Assembly: GCA_937934165.1 (NCBI GenBank)
Contig: CALGZX010000004.1
Location: 1 to 36,089, forward strand
Length of the DNA: 36,089 bases
Direction: 5' to 3'
From: an uncultured Collinsella sp.
GTDB taxonomy: Bacteria; Actinomycetota; Coriobacteriia; Coriobacteriales; Coriobacteriaceae
Shown here one piece after another: positions 23,026-31,105 of the stretch. Position 1 is the stretch's first letter. Each line of letters begins with the position of its first letter. A program made the translations under genes and the position numbers. Below the pieces are notes generated by a model. It searched no databases. It had not been told where the DNA came from and saw nothing but the letters and a program-made list of their open reading frames with translations.

Positions 23026-23535
23026 CTAGCCTTCTGCCTGGGCCACCCGCACTTTGACGCGCGTCGGATTGCCGTGGGTGTCGTAGGTCTTGGCATCGAG
23101 TGCCTGAATTTCGATATATGCCTCGCCTTCTTGGATATCGCCGGCGGGGCAGGTCTCAACCGTCTTGCCGGCTTCGACCACACCGGACTCATAGATGGTC
23201 TCGTCGTTTTGAATCACGCGGAAGCGCTGGGGAAACTTGTTGTCTTGGACGTTTTGCACGTTGACGCGCAACTTGCCGCCTTCCTGCAGCTGCGCGACCG
23301 GCGCGACCGAGATCGTCATCATGTTGTCGCGGACGATGGCGTCGAGCTCATCCTGGATTTCTTGGCGCGATTTACCCTCTGCCGTCGTGACTGAGGCGCC
23401 CGCTTCGGGCACGGGCTGCGACTGCCAGGCGTATAGCCCTACGGCGATGAGGGCGCAGACGATAGCCAGGCAGACAACGACGAGTTTCTTGCGACGCCCC
23501 AGTCCTGCAAGGCGGGGCGGCTTTTTCGCACTCAT
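23026..23535 (-). CDS. Single-pass membrane protein with external beta domain
   Basis: 169 aa; ATG 23535 overlaps the upstream gene's stop by four bases (ATGA). The basic N-terminus (SAKKPPRLAGLGRRKK) is followed by one helix (about residues 18-38, VVVCLAIVCALIAVGLYAW), then an external region. The external region has EIQDELDAIVRDNMMTISV and an immunoglobulin-like beta pattern, ending in RVKVRVAQAEG. Anchored with its C-terminus outside. No named family recognised. It is in an operon with exported proteins downstream, so it may help present or assemble them. Confidence 0.7.
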   Translation of the reverse strand: MSAKKPPRLAGLGRRKKLVVVCLAIVCALIAVGLYAWQSQPVPEAGASVTTAEGKSRQEIQDELDAIVRDNMMTISVAPVAQLQEGGKLRVNVQNVQDNKFPQRFRVIQNDETIYESGVVEAGKTVETCPAGDIQEGEAYIEIQALDAKTYDTHGNPTRVKVRVAQAEG

Positions 23536-23828
23536 GCGGCGTCCTTGGTGGTGTAGACGCGTGCGAACGTGGACGGGTCCGCTCCAAAGAGCATGTGAAG
23601 CATCAGGCGGCGCGAGTAGATGAGCTCGTCGAAGTCGTGAGGGAGCTCGATGTTGTGGATACGCGCGATGTGGTGGGCGAGCGCCGAGAACGACTCGGGG
23701 TCGCAGATAACATCGGTGGTGACGTGGTAGACCGCCGTATCGGGGAACGCCTCTTCGTCGAAAGGCAGGAGATAGGGATCGTCGTCGACCTCGATGGCGA
23801 CGCCGTACTGGGGCCAGTAATATGCCAT
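23532..23828 (-). CDS. 98-aa cytosolic protein, possible restriction-fold remnant
   Basis: 98 aa; ATG 23828 with GGGAGG upstream. No signal peptide or membrane helix. The start MAYYWPQYGVAIEVDDDP resembles the Y-W-P...aiEvD strand pair of VSR/DUF559-like nuclease folds. The rest (EEAFPDTAVYHVTTDVICDP and a helical end) matches nothing I can name, and the domain would be too short to be a full nuclease. First gene of the leftward exported-protein cluster, coupled by ATGA to the next. Function unknown. Confidence 0.6.
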   Translation of the reverse strand: MAYYWPQYGVAIEVDDDPYLLPFDEEAFPDTAVYHVTTDVICDPESFSALAHHIARIHNIELPHDFDELIYSRRLMLHMLFGADPSTFARVYTTKDAA

Positions 23829-24174
23829 GGGAACCTCCCTGCTTTTGGGGCCAAAACTTCCATTGGTTTTGGCTGTCGATGCCGACCGTATCAGTCACTA
23901 CTTGACCAATTTCTGACCAAATGCTTGACGGATTGACATCTCCGCAGGTAAAAGATGGTAAAAATTACTTCAACTTTTTTCGAGCGACAATTGCGTGGTC
24001 GCTGGCGGTAAGGCGACATGTGTCAAAAGCATCGTCTGCCGAGGAAACCTTGCCGCTCGCCGAATTGCACGAACGTAAAAATCGCCAATTATGGAGACGG
24101 TCTCGAACACGTCGACGAAACGATGCGGTAACATCTCCCTGCAAACACTGTAGTTAGCTAAAGGGGGAGTTCGC
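23829..24174. promoter_or_regulatory. 346-bp divergent control region with phased TGACCAA repeats
   Basis: The region lies between the exported-protein cluster and the dehydrogenase/Etf operon and is poorer in GC than the genes. TGACCAA occurs at 23903-23909 and 23914-23920, exactly 11 bases apart. TTGACG (23925) and TTGACA (23933) follow, so up to four similar half-sites lie on one helix face. TTGACA may be a -35, with an A-rich stretch beyond it. Such tandem sites suit a LysR- or GntR-type regulator. The rest to the GTG at 24175 (ribosome site GGGGGAG) shows no gene; it could be a long leader. Confidence 0.4.
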
Positions 24175-25776
24175 GTGTCGGCAACCATCAAACCCTTCAC
24201 CGACGAGTTCGAAGAGTATGGCCGCGATGAGTCTCGCACATCGGGCGAGGCCTCGAGCATCTCATTTCCGACAACGGAGGACGAGGTGCGCGCCATTTTG
24301 AAAAAGCTCCATGCCGAGCGTGTCCCGGTGACGGTTCAGGGCGCCCGGACCGGTCTTGCCGCCGGCGCCGTGCCTCATGGCGGTCACATTCTCAATACTT
24401 CCCGCATGAATCGCTACTTGGGCCTTCGCCGCGATGAACAAGGCCAATTTCTGCTGCGCGTGGAGCCGGGCATTGTGCTCTCGGAGCTGCGCAAGCAGCT
24501 GAGCAAGAAGGTGCTGCCGACCGCTGGTTGGGACCAGGCATCGCTTGAGGCCTACGAGGAGTTCCAAGAGGCCCCCGAGCAGTTTTTTCCCACCGATCCC
24601 ACCGAGGCATCTGCCTGTCTGGGCGGCATGGCGGCATGCAACGCTTCGGGCGCCCGTAGCTACGCTTACGGCCCCATGCGCCCTCACGTCGCGGGCCTTC
24701 ATGTCGCGCTGACCGATGGCGACCTGCTCGAGCTTCACCGTGGCGAGGTTTTTGCACGGGGTCGCCGCCTTTCGCTCGTCACGGTGCGGGGCCGCACGCT
24801 CGAGCTCGACCTTCCCGACTACACCATGCCCAAGACCAAAAATGCTTCGGGCTATTTCGTTGCTGACGATATGGATGCCATCGATCTGTTTATCGGTGCG
24901 TGTGGCACACTCGGCGTTATCACCGAGCTCGAGATTGCAATGCAGACGGCGCCTGCGGTCGTTTGGGGCGTGAGCTGCTTCTTTGACAGCGAAGATAAGG
25001 CCGTGTCATTCACCGATTCCGTGCGTCCCGTCCTGTCCCACGCGGCTGCCATCGAATATTTCGATGCGGGCGCCCTGGATATCCTGCGTCGTCAGCGTGA
25101 GCAGTCGACCGCGTTCGCCTCGCTGCCGGCGCTCGACAAAGACGCCAAGGTCTGTGTCTACGTGGAGCTCGACTGCGACGACGAGGCCCAGGCGACTGAG
25201 GAGCTGTATCACTTGGGGTGGGTGCTAGAGCTTGCGGGCGGCAACGACGATGCGACATGGGTCGCGCGCACCGAGGTCGATCGCGAGTGTCAGCGATTCT
25301 TCCGCCATGCGGTGCCCGAGAGTGTCAACATGCTCATCGACGAGCGTCGCCGCACGGATCCCACCATTACCAAGCTGGGCTCGGACATGTCGGTGCCCAA
25401 CGCACGCTTGGCCGATGTCATCGCCCTTTATCGCCGCACGTTGGTCGAAAGCGGGCTTGAATCTGCCGCCTGGGGGCACATCGGTAACAACCATCTGCAT
25501 GTGAACATTCTGCCGCGCGATGCGCAGGATTACCGCCGCGGCGGAGAACTCTTTGCCCAGTGGGCTTCCGAGGTCACGGCCATGGGTGGCGCCGTCTCCG
25601 CCGAACACGGCGTCGGCAAGATCAAGGCGGGCTTCTTGGAGACGATGTACGGTCACGAGGCCATGGTCGAGTCGGCGCGGCTCAAGCTCCAGCTCGATCC
25701 TGCCGGGCAGCTGGGTCGCGGTAACCTGTTTTCGGAGAAGCTCTTGGATGAGCTCGTCCAGAAAGGGGGCGCGTGA
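24175..25776 (+). CDS. lctD: FAD-linked lactate/glycolate-type dehydrogenase of an Etf complex
   Basis: 533 aa from GTG 24175 (site GGGGGAG). GlcD/D-lactate dehydrogenase fold: the FAD pyrophosphate loop VPVTVQGARTGLAAGAVP, ACNASGARSYAYGP, NASGYFVADD with FIGACGTLGVITELEI, and in the substrate domain HIGNNHLHVNILPRD and EHGVGKIKAGF with the metal/catalytic His residues. Followed at once by etfB and a ferredoxin-fused etfA. This is the gene set of the Acetobacterium-type complex that oxidises lactate with NAD+ by consuming reduced ferredoxin. The substrate (D-lactate, glycolate or another 2-hydroxyacid) cannot be fixed from sequence. No lactate permease is adjacent. Confidence 0.85.
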   Translation: MSATIKPFTDEFEEYGRDESRTSGEASSISFPTTEDEVRAILKKLHAERVPVTVQGARTGLAAGAVPHGGHILNTSRMNRYLGLRRDEQGQFLLRVEPGIVLSELRKQLSKKVLPTAGWDQASLEAYEEFQEAPEQFFPTDPTEASACLGGMAACNASGARSYAYGPMRPHVAGLHVALTDGDLLELHRGEVFARGRRLSLVTVRGRTLELDLPDYTMPKTKNASGYFVADDMDAIDLFIGACGTLGVITELEIAMQTAPAVVWGVSCFFDSEDKAVSFTDSVRPVLSHAAAIEYFDAGALDILRRQREQSTAFASLPALDKDAKVCVYVELDCDDEAQATEELYHLGWVLELAGGNDDATWVARTEVDRECQRFFRHAVPESVNMLIDERRRTDPTITKLGSDMSVPNARLADVIALYRRTLVESGLESAAWGHIGNNHLHVNILPRDAQDYRRGGELFAQWASEVTAMGGAVSAEHGVGKIKAGFLETMYGHEAMVESARLKLQLDPAGQLGRGNLFSEKLLDELVQKGGA

Positions 25777-25778
25777 AG

Positions 25779-26594
25779 ATGAGCGATTTCCATATGGTGG
25801 TGTGCGTCAAGGCGGTGCCGGGCAGCACCGAGGTCAAGATGGACCCCAAGACCAATACCATCGTGCGCGATGGCAAGCAGGCGGTCATTAATCCCTTTGA
25901 CGCGAGCGCTCTGGAATGCGCGCTGGCGCTGAAGGACGACTTTATCGGCTTTGGCATGGACGTGCGCGTAACGGTGGTGTCGATGGGCATCCCCGCGACC
26001 GAATCGCTATTGCGCGACTGCATCGCCCGAGGCGCCGATGACGCACTGCTGCTGACCGACCGCGCCTTTGCAGGTGCCGATACCCTGGCAACCACCTATG
26101 CCCTCAAGTGCGGCATCGAGGCGCTCGACGAGGACTTCGACCTGCTCATCTGCGGCAAGATGGCGGTGGACGGCGATACGGCCCAGATTGGTCCCGAGCT
26201 TGCCGGTGCCTTTGAGATTCCCTGCGTGACCGACGTGAGCTGCGTGCAGAGCGCGGGCTTTACGACCTGTGGTTCACTGGCGCTTGTTCACGGCTGCGAT
26301 GCCGGCGAGGAGACGGTCTATCTTGAGATGCCGTGTGCGATGACGACCGCCAAGGAGATTGGCCAACTGCGCATGCCGAGCATTGCCGGTATTCGTGCGG
26401 CCGAGGAGGCGGACGTGCGTGTGGTCAACGCTGCCGACGTGCATGCCGACCCCGCGCGCTGCGGCCTTGCCGGCTCGCCGACACAGGTCGTGCGATCGTT
26501 TGTGCCCGACCGCGACCAAACGTGCGAGGCCGTTGACGGAACGGCGTCCGAGCAGGCGGCAAAACTTGCCAAGATTATCGAGGGGATGGCATAG
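25779..26594 (+). CDS. etfB: Electron transfer flavoprotein, beta subunit
   Basis: 271 aa from ATG 25779; GTG 25773 overlaps the preceding stop and sits too close to the ribosome site GAAAGGGGG. The start HMVVCVKAVPGSTEVKMDP and DGDTAQIGPELAGAFEIP are typical EtfB blocks. In bifurcating complexes EtfB holds a FAD that exchanges electrons with NAD(H) and ferredoxin. Two bases separate it from the dehydrogenase stop and its own stop abuts etfA, so the three proteins should be made in fixed ratio. Confidence 0.92.
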   Translation: MSDFHMVVCVKAVPGSTEVKMDPKTNTIVRDGKQAVINPFDASALECALALKDDFIGFGMDVRVTVVSMGIPATESLLRDCIARGADDALLLTDRAFAGADTLATTYALKCGIEALDEDFDLLICGKMAVDGDTAQIGPELAGAFEIPCVTDVSCVQSAGFTTCGSLALVHGCDAGEETVYLEMPCAMTTAKEIGQLRMPSIAGIRAAEEADVRVVNAADVHADPARCGLAGSPTQVVRSFVPDRDQTCEAVDGTASEQAAKLAKIIEGMA

Positions 26595-27800
26595 ATGAGC
26601 GGACTGATTATCGATAGCGAAGCCTGTATCGGCTGCGGTCGCTGCGTTCGCGCCTGTGCCTCGGGCGGCATCGTAGTGGAAGGCGAGCGGCCCAACCGTT
26701 GCGCCCGCGTAACCGACGGCTGCATCCTATGCGGCGGGTGCGTCGACGCCTGCCCTGTCAACGCTATCTCGATCGAGCGTGACGAGGCCGCTGGCGCGGT
26801 GGACCTTGATGCATATCGAGACATTTGGGTATTCGTGCAGACCGACGAGCACGATACGGTGACTCCCGTTGCCCATGAGCTCATGGGCAAGGGCCGCGAG
26901 CTTGCCGATGCTCGCGGCTGCCGTCTGGTGGCGCTGGTCGGTATGGGCCCCGAGGGTTCTCTCGGTGACCTGGAGCATTTGGTTTGCGCCGGCGCCGACG
27001 AGGTCCTGGTCTGTCGCGACGAGCGTCTGCGCCAGAACGATGCGGAGGTTTACGCCCGGCTGATCTGCGATTTGGTGGCAGAGCGCAAGCCCGAGGCCAT
27101 TCTGTACGGTGCGACCGCCTTTGGCCGCGAACTGGCACCCGGCGTTGCCGTGCGTTTGCAGACGGGCCTTACGGCTGACTGCACGGTGCTTTCGATGGAT
27201 GCGGAGACGGGGCTGCTGCAACAGACGCGTCCGGCGTTTGGCGGCAACCTGATGGCCACCATCGTCTGCCCCAATCATCGTCCCCAGATGGCAACGGTTC
27301 GTCCCGGCATCTTTAAAGCGCCCGATTTTGACTACGGCCGCTCCGGCACGATCACCCAGATATCGCTTGCGGATGATGCCAAGGCTCGTGTCGAGATCTC
27401 GATTCCCGCCGAGGAGTGGGGACAGCAGGCTTCGATCGCCGATGCCGAGCGCCTGGTCGTGGTGGGTCGTGGCATTGGTTCCAAGAAAAACCTGCCGCTG
27501 ATGCGAAGGCTTGCCGAGGCTCTGGGGGCCGAGCTTGGCTGCACGCGACCTGTCGTGGAGGCCGGCTGGTTGGAGTACCGCCACCAGATCGGCCAGACCG
27601 GCGTGTCGGTTTCGCCTAAGCTCCTCGTGAGCATCGGCGTTTCGGGTGCTATCCAGCACCTAGCCGGCATCGGCGGCGCGGAGTGCGTCATTGCCGTCAA
27701 CGAGGACCCGGATGCTCCCATCTTTGGCGCTGCGCAGTACAAAGTTGTCGGCGACGCCGTCGAGGTCGCCGAGGAGCTGCTGGCCCAGCTTGAGCGCTAG
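26595..27800 (+). CDS. etfA: Electron transfer flavoprotein, alpha subunit with N-terminal 2[4Fe-4S] ferredoxin domain
   Basis: 401 aa; ATG directly after the etfB stop. Residues 11-21 give CIGCGRCVRAC and residues 43-53 CILCGGCVDAC, two full [4Fe-4S] motifs, here each with an unusual final spacing. The rest is EtfA: an NAD-type N-domain and the FAD domain GRGIGSKKNLPLMRRLA, RQIGQTG-like HQIGQTGVSVSPKLL, GVSGAIQHLAG and NEDPDAPIF. A ferredoxin-fused EtfA marks the lactate dehydrogenase (LctC) and other confurcating Etf lines, which fits its neighbour. The stop is shared by four bases with the convergent HD gene. Confidence 0.93.
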   Translation: MSGLIIDSEACIGCGRCVRACASGGIVVEGERPNRCARVTDGCILCGGCVDACPVNAISIERDEAAGAVDLDAYRDIWVFVQTDEHDTVTPVAHELMGKGRELADARGCRLVALVGMGPEGSLGDLEHLVCAGADEVLVCRDERLRQNDAEVYARLICDLVAERKPEAILYGATAFGRELAPGVAVRLQTGLTADCTVLSMDAETGLLQQTRPAFGGNLMATIVCPNHRPQMATVRPGIFKAPDFDYGRSGTITQISLADDAKARVEISIPAEEWGQQASIADAERLVVVGRGIGSKKNLPLMRRLAEALGAELGCTRPVVEAGWLEYRHQIGQTGVSVSPKLLVSIGVSGAIQHLAGIGGAECVIAVNEDPDAPIFGAAQYKVVGDAVEVAEELLAQLER

Positions 27801-28609
27801 GCGCGCGCCAGCCAGTCGCGCATCTCGTCCTTTAGGCGCTCCCAGGTCGCTTGCATGGCGGGATCGGTAAAGGGGCACGTAATGCCAAAGGGCGCGTCGA
27901 ACAGGCGGTAGATATCGCCCTGCTCGCGCGCTAGCGCGCGGCTTGCCGGATAGACGAGCTCAAACATAAAGCAGATAAGCCCCACCAAGTAGTCCGCGGG
28001 CTCGTCGCGTTCATCGCGTGCGACGCAGCGATGCTCGTCAAAGGCAGCAAGTGTCGTCGCCGAGAAGTGGCTGGCAAGAAACGTATCCTCATCCACCTTG
28101 AGGATGGTGTCGACGGTGCTGTCGGCGATGGTGCGCATAATGTCGATCTTGTCGCCATCGCGTACGATATCGCAGAAGCACCGTGTACGCTCGTCGAGTT
28201 GTGCCGGCAGGCGAAAGTCACTGTGATAGGCGATGCTCGCGCGGATGAGCTCGTCGTGCTCTTCGGTTTCGATAAAATCTCGGATGCTTGTTGTGGCGGG
28301 CGCGTCGTCGGGGTTCTCGCCAAAGAGGACCTCGACGCCCAACGCCGCATGGCTCATGCTTTCGGCATCCTTAAACGTATCCCAGCGTCGCAGCTGCTCA
28401 AAGCGGCCCATATCGTGCAGCAGGCCGCAAAGCCAAGCTAGGTCAATGTCCTGCGGTGACCAGCCCTGCTCACGCGCCACGGTATCGCACGCTTCCGCCA
28501 CGTGATAGGTGTGTTCGATCTTGAGTGCGATGCGCGGATTGGCGGCATCGTAAGCATCGGTATAGCGTTTGAAGGCCGCGGTCGCCCGGGCCCGATCGAT
28601 AGCTGTCAT
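27797..28609 (-). CDS. HD-domain phosphohydrolase-like protein
   Basis: 270 aa; ATG 28609 with AGGAAG upstream. Metal-ligand pattern: His near 33-36 (EHTYHVAE), HD at 65-66 in LLHDMGRFEQ, a middle His in YHSD after ELIRASIA, and RDGDKIDIMR with the far Asp. This is the general HD superfamily, which hydrolyses phosphate esters of nucleotides, but no subgroup is evident. It overlaps the etfA stop tail to tail, so no terminator fits between; leftward RNA would run antisense into etfA. Confidence 0.83.
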   Translation of the reverse strand: MTAIDRARATAAFKRYTDAYDAANPRIALKIEHTYHVAEACDTVAREQGWSPQDIDLAWLCGLLHDMGRFEQLRRWDTFKDAESMSHAALGVEVLFGENPDDAPATTSIRDFIETEEHDELIRASIAYHSDFRLPAQLDERTRCFCDIVRDGDKIDIMRTIADSTVDTILKVDEDTFLASHFSATTLAAFDEHRCVARDERDEPADYLVGLICFMFELVYPASRALAREQGDIYRLFDAPFGITCPFTDPAMQATWERLKDEMRDWLARA

Positions 28610-28627
28610 AATGACTTCCTAAAAAGC

Positions 28628-28686
28628 TGTGTCTTTCTGTGTCTTTCGATCCGGTGGCAATTGTAGGTGAACTCGGTTGCCACCGG
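28628..28686. promoter_or_regulatory. Tandem repeat and hairpin in the HD/azlC divergent gap
   Basis: TGTGTCTTTC is repeated exactly in tandem at 28628-28637 and 28638-28647, next to the HD start codon. Just beyond, CCGGTGGCAA (28651-28660) pairs with TTGCCACCGG (28677-28686) around 16 bases. It could be an azlC leader structure or an operator. No clear promoter. Confidence 0.35.
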
Positions 28687-28746
28687 GCGATGATTCTGCC
28701 GCGTCGTTGAATGCGGCTCGGAAATCCTGTCGGGACGAGGAACGCT

Positions 28747-29439
28747 ATGGTGCTCAAAATCGTTAAAACCGTCTGGCCGGTGATGCTTACCTATGTTGCG
28801 ATAGGCGCGCCGTGCGGAATGATTATGGCGCAGACGGGAATGGAACCCTGGATGGTTTTTGCTCTGAGCAGCACGTTTGTGACGGGTAGCGGCCAGTTTA
28901 TGGTCTGCAATCTGTGGCTGGCAGGTGTGCCTGCGGCATCGATCGTGGCGAGCGTCGCCGCAATTTCCTCGCGCTTTGCGCTTTACTCGGCATCGATCGC
29001 ACCGCATTTGAGGGGTGCCTCGAAGCGTCAGACGCTGGCCGTTGCCGCGACGCTCACCGAGGAGGCATATGGCATCTCGCTTGCCAGGCTGGTTGAAGGG
29101 GAGGATTGGGGCCCGCGCGAGTCCTTTGTGCTCAACGCGATCCTCATCGCGACATGGGGCGTTTCGTGTACGACGGGCGCCATCGTCGGCGCCGTTGTCG
29201 ATGTCCCCACCGCTATTGCGGGTTTTGTCTGCACCTCGCTCTTTATCTGCTTGCTCTTTTTGCAGCGGCTGTCGCGCGGCAATGTCGTGGCTGCCGTTAT
29301 GGCTGCGGTGTCTGTCGCCATATGCAAGTTCTTGGGGTGGACGAATATCGCCGTGCCGGCAAGCGTGCTCGTCGGCGTTGTCGCGGCGCTTGCGTGCGAT
29401 GCTCTCGCCGAAGGAAGGGGTGCTCGCGATGCCCGTTAA
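28747..29439 (+). CDS. azlC: AzlC family amino-acid exporter, large subunit
   Basis: 230 aa from ATG 28747 (GAGGAA ribosome site). Several membrane helices; the family start is VMLTYVAIGAPCGMIMA, and TGSGQFMVCNLWLAG and ALYSASIAPHLR are recognised blocks. TEEAYGISLARL follows. AzlC with AzlD exports branched-chain amino acids or their analogues, shown in Bacillus and enteric homologues. The AzlD gene overlaps its end, so both are made together. Confidence 0.92.
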   Translation: MVLKIVKTVWPVMLTYVAIGAPCGMIMAQTGMEPWMVFALSSTFVTGSGQFMVCNLWLAGVPAASIVASVAAISSRFALYSASIAPHLRGASKRQTLAVAATLTEEAYGISLARLVEGEDWGPRESFVLNAILIATWGVSCTTGAIVGAVVDVPTAIAGFVCTSLFICLLFLQRLSRGNVVAAVMAAVSVAICKFLGWTNIAVPASVLVGVVAALACDALAEGRGARDAR

Positions 29440-29752
29440 TGAGTTTTTGGTCCTGTGGCTGTCGTCATGGGCGGCTATCGCGTTTTTCCGTATTGCCCCG
29501 GCGTTTGCCTTGCGCGGGAGAACGCTGTCGCCCCGCGTTACCGAAGCCTTGGGTTATATTCCGCCTGCCGCCTTTGCGGCGCTGGTCGCCAACGATTTGA
29601 TAAGCCCTGGCGCTTTCGACGCCGGCCTGTGGCAGGGCTTGATTCCCTGGATTGCGGCCGCCGGCGTCGTGGCGGTGGCAATCAAGACAAAGTCGATGTT
29701 GTGGTGCTGCGTCTCGGGCATCGTGTTCTATATCGTTTTGAGCTTCATATAA
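29429..29752 (+). CDS. azlD: AzlD family amino-acid exporter, small subunit
   Basis: 107 aa with four hydrophobic segments. ATG 29429 lies 11 bases before the azlC stop and has GGAAGGGG in azlC. Family-like blocks are WAAIAFFRIAPAFALRG, TEALGYIPPAAFAAL and IPWIAAAGVVAVAIKT. It is the usual small partner of AzlC. Confidence 0.88.
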   Translation: MPVNEFLVLWLSSWAAIAFFRIAPAFALRGRTLSPRVTEALGYIPPAAFAALVANDLISPGAFDAGLWQGLIPWIAAAGVVAVAIKTKSMLWCCVSGIVFYIVLSFI

Positions 29753-29894
29753 GAGCGGGGCACGTTTAGCGTCCCGGCCCAACGAATCGAATTTCTCACC
29801 GAGCCGGTCTGCTTCTTCTGGTACCATGGTCAAACTTTACTGTAGCAAAGCGTGACGTGGTCTTTTGTTCTGCGTCAGCGGAAATGGGGGTTTC

Positions 29895-30917
29895 ATGGCA
29901 CAGGAAGCGACCGCCAACGAGCAAAAGAAATTCAAGGTACCGCGTATCCCGGGCGACATCATGATTTATCCCATGATTGTTGGCCTTTTGCTCAACACTT
30001 TCTGTCCGCAGGTCTTTGAGATCGGCGGCTTCTTTACGGCTGCCTGCCGCGGCGGCTCCAATACCATCGTCGCTGCGATCCTGCTCTTCGTGGGTGCCGG
30101 CATCAGCTTTAAGTCCACGCCGGGCGCTATCAAGACCGGCATTGTCGTACTGATCCCCAAGCTTGTTGTTGCGGCCGCCCTTGGCTTGGGTGTGGCATAT
30201 TTCTTTAACGACAACTTCCTGGGCCTGAGCTCCGTGTCTATCATCGGCGGTATCACGTTTTGCAACATGGCGCTCTATACGGGCATCATGGGCGAGTTCG
30301 GCGATGAGTCCGAGCAGGGCGCCGTCGGTATCCTGTTCTTTACGGCCGGCCCCGCCGTCACCATGATCATCCTCGGTGTCTCGGGTCTCGCTAACATCCC
30401 CGTCGGCACCATCATCGGATCCATCCTGCCGCTTGTTATCGGCATGGTTCTGGGCAACCTCTTCCCGTTCATCAAGAACCTGCTGGTCCCCGGCGCCAAT
30501 CCCGCGATCGCTGTTATCGGATTTCAGCTCGGTGCGTCCATGAGCCTTTCGAGCTTTATCACCGGCGGCATCTCGGGCATCCTGCTGGGTCTCATCACGC
30601 TCTTTATCGTCGGCCCCATCACCTTTGCGTTCGAGCGCCTGTGCGGTGGTGACGGCAAGGCGGCCGTTGCCTGCTCCACTATCGCCGGCACGGCTATGAC
30701 CACGCCGGTCGCCCTCGCCGAGGTCGCCCCGCGCTATGCCGAGCTTGCGCCCACCGCGTACGCCCAGATCGCCACCGCCGTCATCATCACGGCAATCATG
30801 GCTCCGATCCTGACCGGCTGGGTCGATAAGAAGTTCTGCCACGGCAAAGAGGATCTGTCGGTCGAAGGCGTCGAGGCTATTGAGGAGGCCGTCGCAACCG
30901 ACATCGACGGCGAATAG
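29895..30917 (+). CDS. kdgT: 2-keto-3-deoxygluconate permease family transporter
   Basis: 340 aa from ATG 29895, ribosome site GGGGG at 29886-29890. About ten hydrophobic helices; KdgT blocks are KVPRIPGDIMIYPMIVGLL, FVGAGISFKSTPGAIKTG, NMALYTGIMGEFGD and AGTAMTTPVALAEV. The acidic C-terminus is short. It imports 2-keto-3-deoxygluconate or related sugar acids with protons. No catabolic partner (kdgK, kdgA, uxu) is next to it. The gap 29753-29894 contains only the ribosome site and no clear promoter. Confidence 0.88.
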   Translation: MAQEATANEQKKFKVPRIPGDIMIYPMIVGLLLNTFCPQVFEIGGFFTAACRGGSNTIVAAILLFVGAGISFKSTPGAIKTGIVVLIPKLVVAAALGLGVAYFFNDNFLGLSSVSIIGGITFCNMALYTGIMGEFGDESEQGAVGILFFTAGPAVTMIILGVSGLANIPVGTIIGSILPLVIGMVLGNLFPFIKNLLVPGANPAIAVIGFQLGASMSLSSFITGGISGILLGLITLFIVGPITFAFERLCGGDGKAAVACSTIAGTAMTTPVALAEVAPRYAELAPTAYAQIATAVIITAIMAPILTGWVDKKFCHGKEDLSVEGVEAIEEAVATDIDGE

Positions 30918-30962
30918 CAATCGCTACCAATCAATGATGCCGGCGTGCAATTCGCGCCGTTT

Positions 30963-31006
30963 GAGCGCCCGAACGAAAGCTGTCTTGCAGTGACGTTCGG
31001 GCGCTC
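30963..31006 (+). terminator. Hairpin terminator after kdgT
   Basis: GAGCGCCCGAACG (30963-30975) and CGTTCGGGCGCTC (30994-31006) form a perfect 13-bp stem with an 18-base loop. The following T run is poor (TGCTATTATT), so it may leak. That tail also holds TATTAT (31010-31015), a possible -10 for the next gene. Confidence 0.6.
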
Positions 31007-31105
31007 TGCTATTATTCCCATTACCCCTGCGGAGTAGGGGGTGTTTATTGCCCAGATTCTAATTGGGCGATTCTGACCACTTGGATATTGAAGGGATGGC
31101 GTCTA

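Noticed and set aside
29753..29894. Riboswitch or small gene between azlD and kdgT
   Set aside because: Only irregular hairpins; no known aptamer features and no frame with a ribosome site.
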